From Bombyx mori (lineage: Eukaryota > Arthropoda > Insecta > Lepidoptera > Bombycidae): a DNA stretch of 64,000 bases. Below, in pieces: positions 8,702 through 19,232 of this stretch (position 1 is its first letter; every line of letters starts with the position of its first letter). A program made the translations under genes and the position numbers. The notes beneath the pieces were generated by a model that saw only the letters and a program-made list of their open reading frames with translations, ran no database searches and was not told the DNA's origin. Where the stretch lies: positions 4,836,753-4,900,752 of the forward strand of contig NC_085135.1 of assembly GCF_030269925.1 (NCBI RefSeq), in the 5' to 3' direction.

Positions 8702-9087
8702 TTTGGTGGCAGCTTAAGGGATTTTAAGTAAAGAAAATCCGGGAAACGCCTTCGTGTGTGAACAGTGTACAAAAGTTGTAAATTCAAAAACTAATTTCGG
8801 CTGTATTCGCCGTTGTGAGTTCTGCATCTCTCATTTGTGAAAAGTGAAAATAACATGTTCGTGAACATCTTATACATGTAAGTTAATTCATGTGCACATT
8901 CCATCGGTGGTGTATATTCAAATAAATCACAAAACCAAAAGTGAAATAAACTTTCAACTAAATAAACTTTAATCCACAAACACCTCACGCTATCGCTACA
9001 ATTGTCCAGTTCCGAGAACTCTTATCTCGCTCAGCGCATCCGCTCACCTGTATTTGGTATCGAATAAATTCAAGATAAATTATTACG
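8702..9087 (+). promoter_or_regulatory. Primer-binding site and gag leader
   Basis: The leader starts with the putative primer-binding sequence tttggtggcagcttaaggg (8,702-8,720) and runs untranslated to the gag ATG at 9,088. The primer tRNA is not identified. Confidence 0.5.
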
Positions 9088-10023
9088 ATGACTACAAAGG
9101 AAGAGACTAGGCAGAGAGGTCAAAAATCAGAGAGTGAAGAGAAAATCGATTTGAACATTCTATTAAAGTTTATTAAAAACTTCGATGGTAACAGAGAAAA
9201 TTTAAGTGCATTTCTCACAAATTGTCAAAACGCCTATAATCTAGCTAATCCACAACAAAAACCTATTTTATTTAAGTATATTTTAAGTCAGTTAGAGGGT
9301 AAAGCAGAATCAGTATGTGCCATACGCGAATTCGAATCGTGGGAACAATTATCGGAATTTTTACGTGCACAGTTTGGCGATAAAAAACATTACGCTGCAT
9401 TACTCTCTGACCTACAAAGTTGTAAACAAAATCATAATGAACCGGTCAACCAATACGCCTTACGTGTAGAGGCATGTTTAGCAAGACTTTTAACAGAAAT
9501 AAATATCTCCTTACCGTCACGTAATAAAGGCGAACTGGCAGGCCGTGTCGCTGCAATGCAAGACCTCGCTTTATATACATTTATCACTGGGTTAGACCCT
9601 AAATTGTCTATTGGTGTTCGTTGCCGCGATCCTGACACATTGAACGAAGCAATAAACCTCGCTGTCTCAGAAGAGAAAATTCTACAAACAACTGTTAAAA
9701 AGTTTCCCTCGTTTTCATCTGGATTTTCATTCAGAAACCCGCCAATTTTGAGTCGTAATCCTCAACAAACCCAGTTCCAATTTCGGCCTAAAATTAATAC
9801 CGCACAATCTAATAACTTAACTCCGGGTACTAGTGGAAGACTTTTCTGTCGTTATTGCAAAAAAGATGGCCATATCCTAGAGAATTGTCGTAGAAGAGAA
9901 TACAATAATAAACGATTCCAAAACCAACCACAGAATTATCAACAATGGCCTCAAACCAATCAAAATCGCGTAAATTTTACCGAAGGTTCATACCTGAGTT
10001 TTCAAAGCATGCAAAATCATTGA
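9088..10023 (+). pseudogene. Ty3/Gypsy Gag, C-terminus replaced by a deletion junction
   Basis: The 311-codon frame has a capsid-like helical region (residues about 20-215) and a CCHC zinc knuckle, CRYCKKDGHILENC (C-x2-C-x4-H-x4-C), near residues 255-268, followed by a Gln/Asn-rich basic tail. Gag would form the particle and bind element RNA. True gag sequence ends near 9,962; beyond it the DNA is RT-thumb coding read in the wrong frame, so the last ~20 residues are artefactual. The layout resembles insect gypsy/17.6-type elements. ATG at 9,088 is the first in-frame Met after the leader. Confidence 0.85.
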
Positions 10024-11867
10024 CAAACCTCTTAAAGAAAGATGTCCCATTTATTTGGACTAACACACAACAACTGTCATTCTAATTATTAAAAGAAAAA
10101 TTAGTAACAGCACCAGTTCTCATATACCCTGACTTCACAAAACCATTTGTTCTAACATGTGATGCGTCGAACTACGCTATCTCAGCTATTCTCTCGCAAG
10201 GCGCAGTTGGTAAGGATCAACCTATAGCCTTTGCCTCCAGAACACTCAATAAAGCCGAATGCAATTATAGTGTTACCGAAAAGGAGTGCCTAGCTATTGT
10301 TTACGGAACTAAAACATTCCGACCCTACCTTTTTGGACGACAGTTCACCATAATTACCGACCACAAACCTTTAAATTGGCTTTTCAACTGTAAAGATCCC
10401 GGATCACGATTGGTCCGTTGGCGCTTGAAGCTGGAAGAATATAATTACGAAATCCAGTACAGAAAAGGCAAAACTAACACCAATGCAGACGCGCTCTCTC
10501 GATACCCATTAAATCCATTGCAAAGACAAGTAGACGATAATCATTCAGAAAATGGGCTACCTGACGATCATCCAGAATCGGCTCTTAGAAGCAATACTTC
10601 TGATCCCGCAAGAACTGAAGAAGAAGTTCCCCCTCAGTGCTCATCACAACCTGATATTGGAAACTATGACCTACCTGACCTGCAACTACCAGACGACTTT
10701 ATTTTACCAGAAGACTTAGACCTCCCTGATGATTTTGATATTCCTAATCCACCATCCTCCGAATCCTGTAATGATGACGATACTTACTCCAAATGCTTGA
10801 AATCTATAAATAATAAAACAATGGCATTTGACACCAGTATCAGAGAACATAACGAAAACATTCTAAAAACAAATTCGAAGCACATCGTAATACCTACCTC
10901 TATGGACCTAGATGAGTCAAATCGGTACATATCTGAAATAATTGGCAACATCCCTGATTCTAAAGAATTCTTAGCATTAGAAAGAACTTTATATTCATTC
11001 ATAACAATTGATAAGAACGATGTTAAATATTACTTCCTATTTATCAAAGTTTATCATTATGACAATACAACTTATGACGACGTTTTCAAAAGCCTTAAAA
11101 ACCTAAAGTCACAATTCTTAATATCAAAAATAAACGAATTCAGTATTACTGATTTTAGTAATCCTTTCGACTGTCACGCCTTCTTTAAAATATATAATAT
11201 CATATCATATCTGTTTCATAATACAAATATTAGTGTACACATTTACAAGAACACCATAATGTACCCCTCTATGAGCGATATTACCAAAATTCTAAGGGAA
11301 AATCATGACATCCCTATTTCTGGCCACTTGGGTTCCAATAGGATGTTAAAGAGAATTCAAGAAAGGTACTATTGGCGGAATATGCGAACTGATGTTGAGA
11401 ATTATGTCCGTAGCTGCGTATACTGCCAAGCTAATAAAGCACTGCGTCAGACGAACCGCGCTCCAATGCAAATAACTTCCACGTCTACCCAGCCGTTTGA
11501 GCGTGTCGCTTTAGACATAGTAGGCCCACTTCCTGAAGCTGGTAATATTAAATTGAAGTTCATCCTAACACTACAGGATGACCTCACAAAATACTCAGCT
11601 GCTTATCCAATATCTCAGGCCACAGCAGAAGAAACATCTGAATGTCTAATCCATTTCATCAGTCAGTTTGGTATTCCTAAAACTATTTTAACCGACCAGG
11701 GTACCAATTTTACAGCTGAACTGTTTAAACAAACTTGCAGCTTCCTAAAGATTAAACAGCTGTGGTCAACCCCTTACCATCCACAAACTCAAGGAGCACT
11801 AGAAAGGAGTCACTCGACTCTAAAAGAGTACTTAAAGTCATTTGTCGATGAAAATCAGGGCAATTGA
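9963..11867 (+). pseudogene. Ty3/Gypsy Pol remnant: RT thumb, RNase H, integrase
   Basis: The frame opens inside the RT thumb (FYRRFIPEFSKHAKSLTNLL), so protease and the RT fingers and palm are deleted. TAA at 10,083-10,085 interrupts it. RNase H follows with CDAS, KECLAIV and ITDHKPLNWL carrying the acidic residues. After an acidic linker (10,530-10,790), integrase shows an H-x6-H plus CVYC zinc site and the D-D-E residues in ALDIVGPLP, LTDQGTNF and QGALERS. A TGA at 11,865-11,867 comes where the reading otherwise continues (PRYVYTAMLTYNTTV) to about 11,916. The C-terminal integrase tail, any env and the 3' LTR are missing. Confidence 0.9.
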
Positions 11868-11966
11868 CCTCGCTATGTGTACACGGCTATGCTTACTTAT
11901 AATACTACCGTTATATAATCTATTTCATTTTTGTATCTGCCATCTGGTGAAATCCAGGTCCATTTA
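11868..11966. other. End of Gypsy remnant and short repeat scrap
   Basis: Integrase coding resemblance fades near 11,916. The motif gtatctgccatctggtga (11,933-11,950) resembles 346-362. The SINE T run begins at about 11,967. Confidence 0.5.
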
Positions 11967-12413
11967 TTTTTTTTTTTTTTTTTATTGCCTAGATGGGTGG
12001 ACGAGCTCACAGCCCACCTGATGTTAAGTGGTTACTGGAGCCCATAGACATCTACAACGTAGACGCGCCACCCACCTTGAGATACAAGTTCTAAAGTCTC
12101 AGTATAGTTACAACGGCTACCCCACCCTTCAAACCGAAACGCATTACTGCTTCACGGCAGAAATAAGCAGGGCGGTGGTACCTATCCGCGCGGACTCACA
12201 AGAGGTCCTACCACCAGTAATTACGCAAATTATAATTTTGCGGGTTTGATTTTTATTACACGATGTTATTCCTTCACCGTGGAAGTCAATCGTGAACATT
12301 TGTTGAGTACATATTTCATTAGAAAAATTGGTACCCGCCTGCGGGATTCGAACACCGGTGCATCGCTTCAACACGAATGCACCGGACGTCTTATCCTTTA
12401 GGCCACGACGACT
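11967..12413 (-). mobile_element. Bm1-like SINE abutting a LINE fragment
   Basis: On the minus strand it runs from gtcgtcgtggcctaaaggat (head near 12,413) to an A run (T run 11,967-11,983), with the B-box-like ggtgttcgaatccc. It is full length and close to the copy at 6,541-6,987. Its 5' head touches RTE-like ORF2 coding directly, while Gypsy-derived DNA lies beyond its tail. I see no target-site duplication. Confidence 0.85.
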
Positions 12414-13171
12414 TCAAATTTCTTCTTATTCTTCGTATTTTTTTTGAATACACTGTTCAAAAGAGTTAAGTTGTGTTCTAGCAAGAATTCTACAAGCCTT
12501 TGACCGTTGGGGCTTCTTTTACCAAGCCCATGTTTGCCCAATACATACTCCTCCTCATATTGTTTTTCCCCGATCTGAGCATTAAAATCCCCCATCAGTA
12601 TAATATGGTTGTTAGTGTAGTTTCTGATAGCTTTTGCCAGATCGGCGTAGAATGACTCTATCTCCGATTCTGCAGCTTGCTCGGTTGGTGCGTATGCTTG
12701 AATGATAGTTCAAGTCTTTGTATAGTTGGATAAGTTGATATTGAGCACTGCTATCCTGTCGGAAATACCAAATATGCTTTGTATTTGTTTCTTCAAAGAC
12801 ATTTTTATGAGGAATCCCACTCCTCTTTTGCCTCCTTTTTCACCTTTGTTGAACAATATGTAGTCTTGATATTCATGTATGTTTTCACCTTCTCTTCTCA
12901 TTTCGCTAATTCCGAGTATGTCCCACTTTATGTCTTGAATGGCCATATTCAGTTCTGCAAGGGTATCCTGGGTTCTTAAAGTTCTTGTGTTTAATGTTGC
13001 AATATTGATTCTATTTAATTTTCTACTGTATTTGACTGGAGGGTTATGGTCTGTACTTCCCTCGGCGACCAACCGTGGTGGGAAGGTTTTTTGTGAATGT
13101 TGTTTTGGATTATGTTTTTTCTGAGTTTGTTCTGTTATTCCGGTTCTATTAGTAATTTTTATAGGTTGCAT
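12414..13171 (-). pseudogene. RTE-like ORF2, N-terminal endonuclease fragment
   Basis: From ATG 13,171 the protein shows a basic leader and then an apurinic-type endonuclease: NIATLNTRTL, ILGISEMRREG (catalytic Glu), and after a break MGDFNAQIG. These motifs are typical of RTE-clade elements, whose endonuclease nicks the target before reverse transcription. An in-frame TGA at 12,710-12,712 interrupts it; reading continues in the same frame to the SINE head at 12,413, where the gene ends. The rest of the endonuclease and all of RT are absent from this side. The start lies 11 bp after the ORF1 stop. Confidence 0.75.
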
Positions 13172-13182
13172 ATTTGTATTTA

Positions 13183-13979
13183 TTAGTTTTTTGAATTTCC
13201 TGAAGTTGAAGTGGAAGTAGTTCTATCTCTTCCCATGTATTGTAAAATGTTTGGTTTCAATATTTCTTTTTGTCCAATAGTTTTAGCTTTATTTGTTTTG
13301 TTTCCGGTTTCATTATGAGTATTCGGTTTTTTCATTGTTTGAAATTCGGGGGATATAGTCTTGTCTCTCTTCCTTTTTTCGCGCTGGTTGTCCTTCTGCT
13401 TTTTAATTACGAGTTGGTCTCCTCTCATGAAAGCTATGTTCCCCTTTTTCCATTCTTCCTCCACTTTTGGCTGCAGTTTTTTCCGGGCTTCAAGGACATC
13501 CTTGGGGAAGTCCTCTTTGACATAAATGCCTGTTGGTAAGTTTGATTTAGATTTTAATATGAGATGTTTCTTCCACATAGTAGAGAAAGTAACCACTACA
13601 GGGCGATTTTCGCTGGTTTGCGCTCCAATTCTATAGATGTTGTTTATTTCATGGCTGTCTATATGCACTTTCGCTTCTTCTATAATTCCTTTTATGTAGT
13701 CAACTAGTTCTGTCTCTCTTTTCCCATTTTCATCAACACCAAAGAAAATCAAGTTGCTTTTTCGCTTTTCTTTTTCCAAGGTATTGATTTTGCGTTTTAG
13801 TCTTGATACTTCAGATTTTAATTCTTGGTTTTCTTCCATTAATATTTTCATCTTTTCATCAATTGCTTCCATAACGTTCTTAGTAACTGCTGTTGTTAAT
13901 GTTTGGGTTTGTTGATTAAGCTTTTCATCTAACTTTGCATCGAATTTTGAGAATAATAATTCCATTTGTTCATTCGTCA

Positions 13980-13980
<1 letters not shown>
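13183..13980 (-). CDS. LINE ORF1 protein with coiled coil (RTE-like element)
   Basis: The 265-codon frame is intact. Residues about 30-75 form a charged coiled coil (KMKILMEENQELKSEVSRLK). Then comes an RRM-like core starting NLIFFGVDENGKRETELVDY and including IYRIG, RPVVVTF and GIYVKEDFPKDV. The C-terminus is strongly basic. This architecture is that of RNA-binding, trimer-forming ORF1 proteins of LINEs, which chaperone element RNA. ORF2 starts 11 bp downstream. Immediately upstream of the ATG there is one G and then 66 consecutive A (minus strand), an unusual 5' boundary. Without ORF2 the element cannot move itself. Confidence 0.7.

Positions 13981-13981
<1 letters not shown>

Positions 13982-14047
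<66 letters not shown>
13982..14047. repeat. 66-bp T homopolymer
   Basis: An uninterrupted T run (A on the minus strand) sits one base from the LINE ORF1 start codon. It may be another element's poly(A) tail, an expanded 5' A tract, or partly a sequencing-length artefact. Confidence 0.85.
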
Positions 14048-14452
14048 CTTTCTCAAGACTATATTTTCCTATGATAATTTGAAACTCGTAGTGGTAACAC
14101 TATTTGTCACTATAGCGATTGAATAGTTATTTTTGTTTACAATACTGGTATATCTGTCTTCCTCTTAGGTTGGTATGTTAGATAAATGGCAGATTGAGTT
14201 GAGTTGCGGCTAACTTCTCACCCACTAGTTTTTAGGTTGTGTCGCTATGTATTCGCTGCACTTTTTTGGATCGATCTCGATCTCTATCGTAACTTCATCG
14301 CTTTTTTAAATTCTTTATTAATTCACTAATTCCGATCCACTTAAATATCTCCAATTATTTAATTTTATTCGAACTCATTCGCTTGTTTTCGCTATCTAAT
14401 CTCTGAGCTCACTGACGTACGTGTTGTACTAAATATATTTCTTCAATCCAGG
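14048..14452. other. AT-rich spacer, nothing recognised
   Basis: No coding frame or repeat I can name. Confidence 0.4.
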
Positions 14453-14552
14453 AAAAAAAAAAAAAAAAAAACCTTACGTTGACTCAGATTCGAACCAGCG
14501 CACTTCAATCTCCGAGCTCGGCCGAAGACGGATACCACTTAGCTAATATGAC
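14453..14552 (-). ncRNA. tRNA-like Pol III promoter fragment
   Basis: The minus strand carries TAGCTAAGTGG (14,535-14,545), a full match to an A box, and GGTTCGAATCT (14,486-14,496), a good B box, about 49 bases apart. A long T run (A run 14,453-14,471 on plus) follows and could act as a terminator. Acceptor and T stems do not pair well, so it is not a working tRNA. A SINE head or tRNA pseudogene is most likely. Confidence 0.4.
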
Positions 14553-15017
14553 TTGTGCTAAGCTGTTGAAATTATTTATTAGTAATGTTGGAGTTTAAAA
14601 GTTTAAGAATTTATGAATGCATTTCAGTGTGGGTACAATAATAATCCAACTTCATATGTATGTCACTGCTTGCAATTTTCGAGGACTATTTCACCACTAA
14701 ATTTAGAATTTCACTTCATTACCAGTTTTGTTTCATGATAACTTTTATTCTTATTTGTTCTTGTATATATTTATGTAATTTTTAATTACATTTTATTAGT
14801 ATAAAGTATCCAAGTTAAGAGGATTTGGACGAACCTCTGGTGGCTGGTTTTCATCCACTTATTAGTCACTGATTACTTCACAAACATTTTTAGTATTGAT
14901 TTAAAACACTACTGTTATAATTACGTAATTTAAATAGGTAATTGTGGAGTTAACGATTTTATGGAATTATTTTTTTACGGATCCAATGTTTACTAGACAG
15001 CAACGCGCGTCTACCCC
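14553..15017. other. Spacer before the satellite array
   Basis: AT-rich, with no gene or named repeat seen. The array begins abruptly near 15,018. Confidence 0.4.
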
Positions 15018-18000
15018 CTATACTTCTATACTAATATTATAAAGAGGAAAGATTTGTTTGTTTGTTTGTTTCGGATAGGCTTCCAAACTACTGAACCGAT
15101 TTGAAAAATTCTTTCACTGTTTAGGAGCTACAGTATTTCCGAGTGACATAGGCATTTTTTTTTTTTTTTAAAAGTTAGGGATATTTTCTAAAACTTCAAT
15201 AATGTAGCCCAAGGTGTAAGAAAATCACCTAAAATATTCTTTACATCGCTTGCCTTGCGAAAACTATTTACGAAAGAATAAAGTAATCTTCTATAATAAT
15301 ATTATAAAGAGGAAAGGTTTGTTTGTTTGTTTGTTTGTTTCGGATAGGCTTCCAAACTACTGAATCGATTTGAAAAATTCTTTCACTGTTTAGGAGCTCC
15401 AGTATATCCGAGTGACATAGCCTATGTTATATTTTAAAAAAAGTTAGGGATCTTTACTAAAACTCCAATAATGTAACCCAAGGTGTAAGAAAATCACCTA
15501 AAATATTCTTTACATCGCATGCCCTGCGAAAACTATTGATGAAAGAATAAAGTAATCTATACTTCTATACTAATATTATAAAGAGGAAAGATTTGTTTGT
15601 TTGTTTGTTTTGAATCGGCTTTGAAACTACTGAACCGATTTGAAAAATTCTTTCACTGTTAAGGAGCTACAGTATTTCCGAGTGACATAGGCATTATTAT
15701 TTTTTGAAAAAAGTTAGGGATCTTTTCTAAAACTTTAATAATGTAACCCAAGGTGTAAAAAAATCACCTAAAATATTCTTTACATCGCGTGCCCTGCGAA
15801 AACTATTGATGAAAGAATAAAGTAATCGATACTTCGATACTATATAATATTATAAAGAGGAAAGATTTGTTTGTTTGTTTGTTTTTTTTGGATAGGCTTC
15901 CAAACTACTGAACCGATTTGAAAAATTCTTTCACTGCTTAGGAGCTCCAGTATTTCCGAGTGACATAGGCATTATTTTTTTTTTTAAAAGTTAGGGATCT
16001 TTACTAAAACTCCAATAATGTAACCCAAGGTGTAAGAAAATCACCTAAAATATTCTTTACATCGCGTGCACTGCGAAAACTATTGATGAAAGAATAAAGT
16101 AATCTATACTTCTATACTAATATTATAAAGAGGAAAGATTTGTTTGTTTGTTTGTTTTGAATCGGCTTTGAAACTACTGAACCGATTTGAAAAATTCTTT
16201 CACTCTTAAGGAGCTACAGTATTTCCGAGTGACATAGGCATTATTATTTTTTGAAAAAAGTTAGGGATCTTTTCTAAAACTTCAATAATGTAACCCAAGG
16301 TGTAAGAAAATCACCTAAAATATTCTTTACATCGCGTGCCCTGCGAAAACTATTAATGAAAGAATAAAGTAATCTATACTTCTATACTAATATTATAAAG
16401 AGGAAATATTTGTTTGTTTGTTTGTTTTGAATCGGCTTTGAAACTACTGAACCGATTTGAAAAATTATTTCACTGTTAAGGAGCTACAGTATTTCCGAGT
16501 GACATAGGCATTATTATTTTTTGAAAAAAGTTACGGATCTTTTCTAAAACTTCAACAATGTAACCCAAGGTGTAAAAAAAATCACCTAAAATATTCTTTA
16601 CATCGCGTGCCCTGCGAAAACTATTGATGAAAGAATAAAGTAATCGATACTTCGATACTATATAATATTATAAAGAGGAAAGATTTGTTTGTTTGTTTGT
16701 TTTTTTTTTTTGGATAGGCTTCCAAACTACTGAACCGATTTGAAAAATTCTTTCACTGCTTAGGAGCTCCAGTATTTCCGAGTGACATAGGCATTTTTTT
16801 TTTTTTTAAAAGTTAGGGATCTTTACTAAAACTCCAATAATGTAACCCAAGGTGTAAGAAAATCACCTAAAATATTCTTTACATCGCGTGCACTGCGAAA
16901 ACTATTGATGAAAGAGTAAAGTAATCTATACTAATATTATAAAGAGGAAAGATTTGTTTGTTTGTTTGTTTGTTTGTTTTGAATCGGCTTTGAAACTACT
17001 GAACCGATTTGAAAAATTCTTTCACTGTTAAGGAGCTACACTATTTCCGAGTGACATAGGCATTATTATTTTTTGAAAAAAGTTAGGGATCTTTTCTAAA
17101 ACTTCAATAATGTAACCCAAGGTGTAAGAAAATCACCTAAAATATTCTTTACATCGCGTGCCCTGCGAAAACTATTGATGAAAGAATAAAGTAATCTATA
17201 CTTCTATACTAATATTATAAAGAGGAAAGATTTGTTTGTTTGTTTGTTTCGGATAGGCTTCCAAACTACTGAACCGATTTGAAAAATTCTTTCACTGTTT
17301 AGGAGTTACAGTATTTCCGAGTGACATAGGCATTATTTTTTTTTTTTAAAAGTTAGGGATATTTTCTAAAACTTCAATAATGTAACCCAAGGTGTAAGAA
17401 AATCACCTAAAATATTCTTTACATCGCTTGCCTTGCGAAAACTATTTACGAAAGAATAAAGTAATCTTCTATAATAATATTATAAAGAGGAAAGGTTTGT
17501 TTGTTTGTTTGTTTCGGATAGGCTTCCAAACTACTGAATCGATTTGAAAAATTCTTTCACTGTTTAGGAGCTACAGTATTTCCGAGTGACATAGGCATTA
17601 TTATTTTTTGAAAAAAGTTAGGGATCTTTTCTAAAACTTCAATAATGTAACCCAAGGTGTAAGAAAATCACCTAAAATATTCTTTACATCGCGTGCCCTG
17701 CGAAAACTATTGATGAAAGAATAAAGTAATCTATACTTCTATACTAATATTATAAAGAGGAAAGATTTGTTTGTTTGTTTGTTTTGAATCGACTTTGAAA
17801 CTACTGAACCGATTTGAAAAATTATTTCACTGTTAAGGAGCTTACTAAAACTCCAATAATGTAACCCAAGGTGTAAAAAAATCACCTAAAATATTCTTTA
17901 CATCGCGTGCCTTGCGAAAACTATTTACGAAAGAATAAAGTAATCTTCTATACTAATATTATAAAAAGGAAAGATTTGTTTGTTTGTTTGTTTTGAATAG

Positions 18001-19013
18001 GCTTTGAAACTACTGAACCGATTTGAAAAATTCTTTCACTGTTTAGGAGCTCCAGTATTTCCGAGTGACATAGCCTATGTTATTTTTTGAAAAAAGTTAG
18101 GGATCTTTACTAAAACTCCAATAATGTAACCCAAGGTGTAAGAAAATCACCTAAAATATTCTTTACATCGCGTGCCCTGCGAAAACTATTGATGAAAGAA
18201 TAAAGTAATCTATACTTCTATACTAATATTATAAAGAGGAAAGATTTGTTTGTTTGTTTGTTTTGAATCGGCTTTGAAACTACTGAACCGATTTGAAAAA
18301 TTCTTTCACTGTTAAGGAGCTACAGTATTTCCGAGTGACATAGGCATTATTATTTTTTGAAAAAAGTTAGGGATCTTTTCTAAAACTTTAATAATGTAAC
18401 CCAAGGTGTAAGAAAATCACCTAAAATATTCTTTACATCGCTTGCCTTGCGAAAACTATTTACGAAAGAATAAAGTAATCTTCTATAATAATATTATAAA
18501 GAGGAAAGGTTTGTTTGTTTGTTTGTTTCGGATAGGCTTCCAAACTACTGAATCGATTTGAAAAATTCTTTCACTGTTTAGGAGCTACAGTATTTCCGAG
18601 TGACATAGGCATTATTATTTTTTTTAAAAAGTTAGGGATCTTTACTAAAACTCCAATAATGTAACCCAAGGTGTAAGAAAATCACCTAAAATATTCTTTA
18701 CATCGCGTGCACTGCGAAAACTATTGATGAAAGAATAAAGTAATCTATACTTCTATACTAATATTATAAAGAGGAAAGATTTGTTTGTTTGTTTGTTTTG
18801 AATCGGCTTTGAAACTACTGAACCGATTTGAAAAATTCTTTCACTGTTAAGGAGCTACAGTATTTCCGAGTGACATAGGCATTATTATTTTTTGAAAAAA
18901 GTTAGGGATCTTTTCTAAAACTTTAATAATGTAACCCAAGGTGTAAAAAAATCACCTAAAATATTCTTTACATCGCGTGCCCTGCGAAAACTATTGATGA
19001 AAGAATAAAGTAA
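15018..19013 (+). repeat. Helitron-like satellite array, left block
   Basis: About 15 head-to-tail monomers of 265-280 bp, plus one of about 207 bp near 17,750. Each monomer runs: ctatactaatattataaag, an A/G stretch, (GTTT)3-5, aactactgaaccgatttgaa, ttccgagtgacatagg, a T- or A-rich hinge, ggtgtaagaaaatcacctaa, then cgaaaactat and aaagaataaagtaatc. The opening half resembles the 5' end of lepidopteran Helitrons, but the 3' hairpin and CTAG end are missing. Variants here match ones in the right block; for example 15.8-17.7 kb corresponds to 34.3-36.2 kb. Confidence 0.9.
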
Positions 19014-19047
19014 TTTTTTTTTTTTTTTTTTTTTTTTTCCTACCTAT

Positions 19048-19219
19048 GCTGATAGCCTTGAGAGGCTATTTCAGCTTCGCCCTAACGTTAGTAGGTGAGC
19101 TCGCGGGGCTCAACCGGAGAGTTGCTAACACTGACCCTAGCAAGAGCAGTGCTTCGCAGAATCTACCACCGGATCGGAAACGCGACCCACTGAGAAGATC
19201 CGGCGAGAAACTCAGTGGG
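19048..19219 (-). promoter_or_regulatory. Two hairpins in the LINE 3' untranslated region
   Basis: Bases 19,048-19,075 form a stem-loop (gatagcc...ggctat with flanking gct/agc) about ten bases from the poly(A) tail. Bases 19,186-19,219 form a perfect 9-bp stem (cccactgag/ctcagtggg). Structured 3' ends are recognised by the RT in several LINE clades; that role here is inference. Confidence 0.5.
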
Positions 19220-19232
19220 CTGTGTCTATGGG

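Noticed and set aside
6541..12413. Functional tRNA genes at the SINE heads
   Set aside because: Boxes are tRNA-like, but the segments are parts of ~450-bp SINEs with poly(A) tails and repeat at three places.
13270..14126. Plus-strand ORFs opposite LINE ORF1, one with poly-Phe
   Set aside because: They are antisense to a clear coiled-coil ORF1; the poly-Phe comes from the T66 run.
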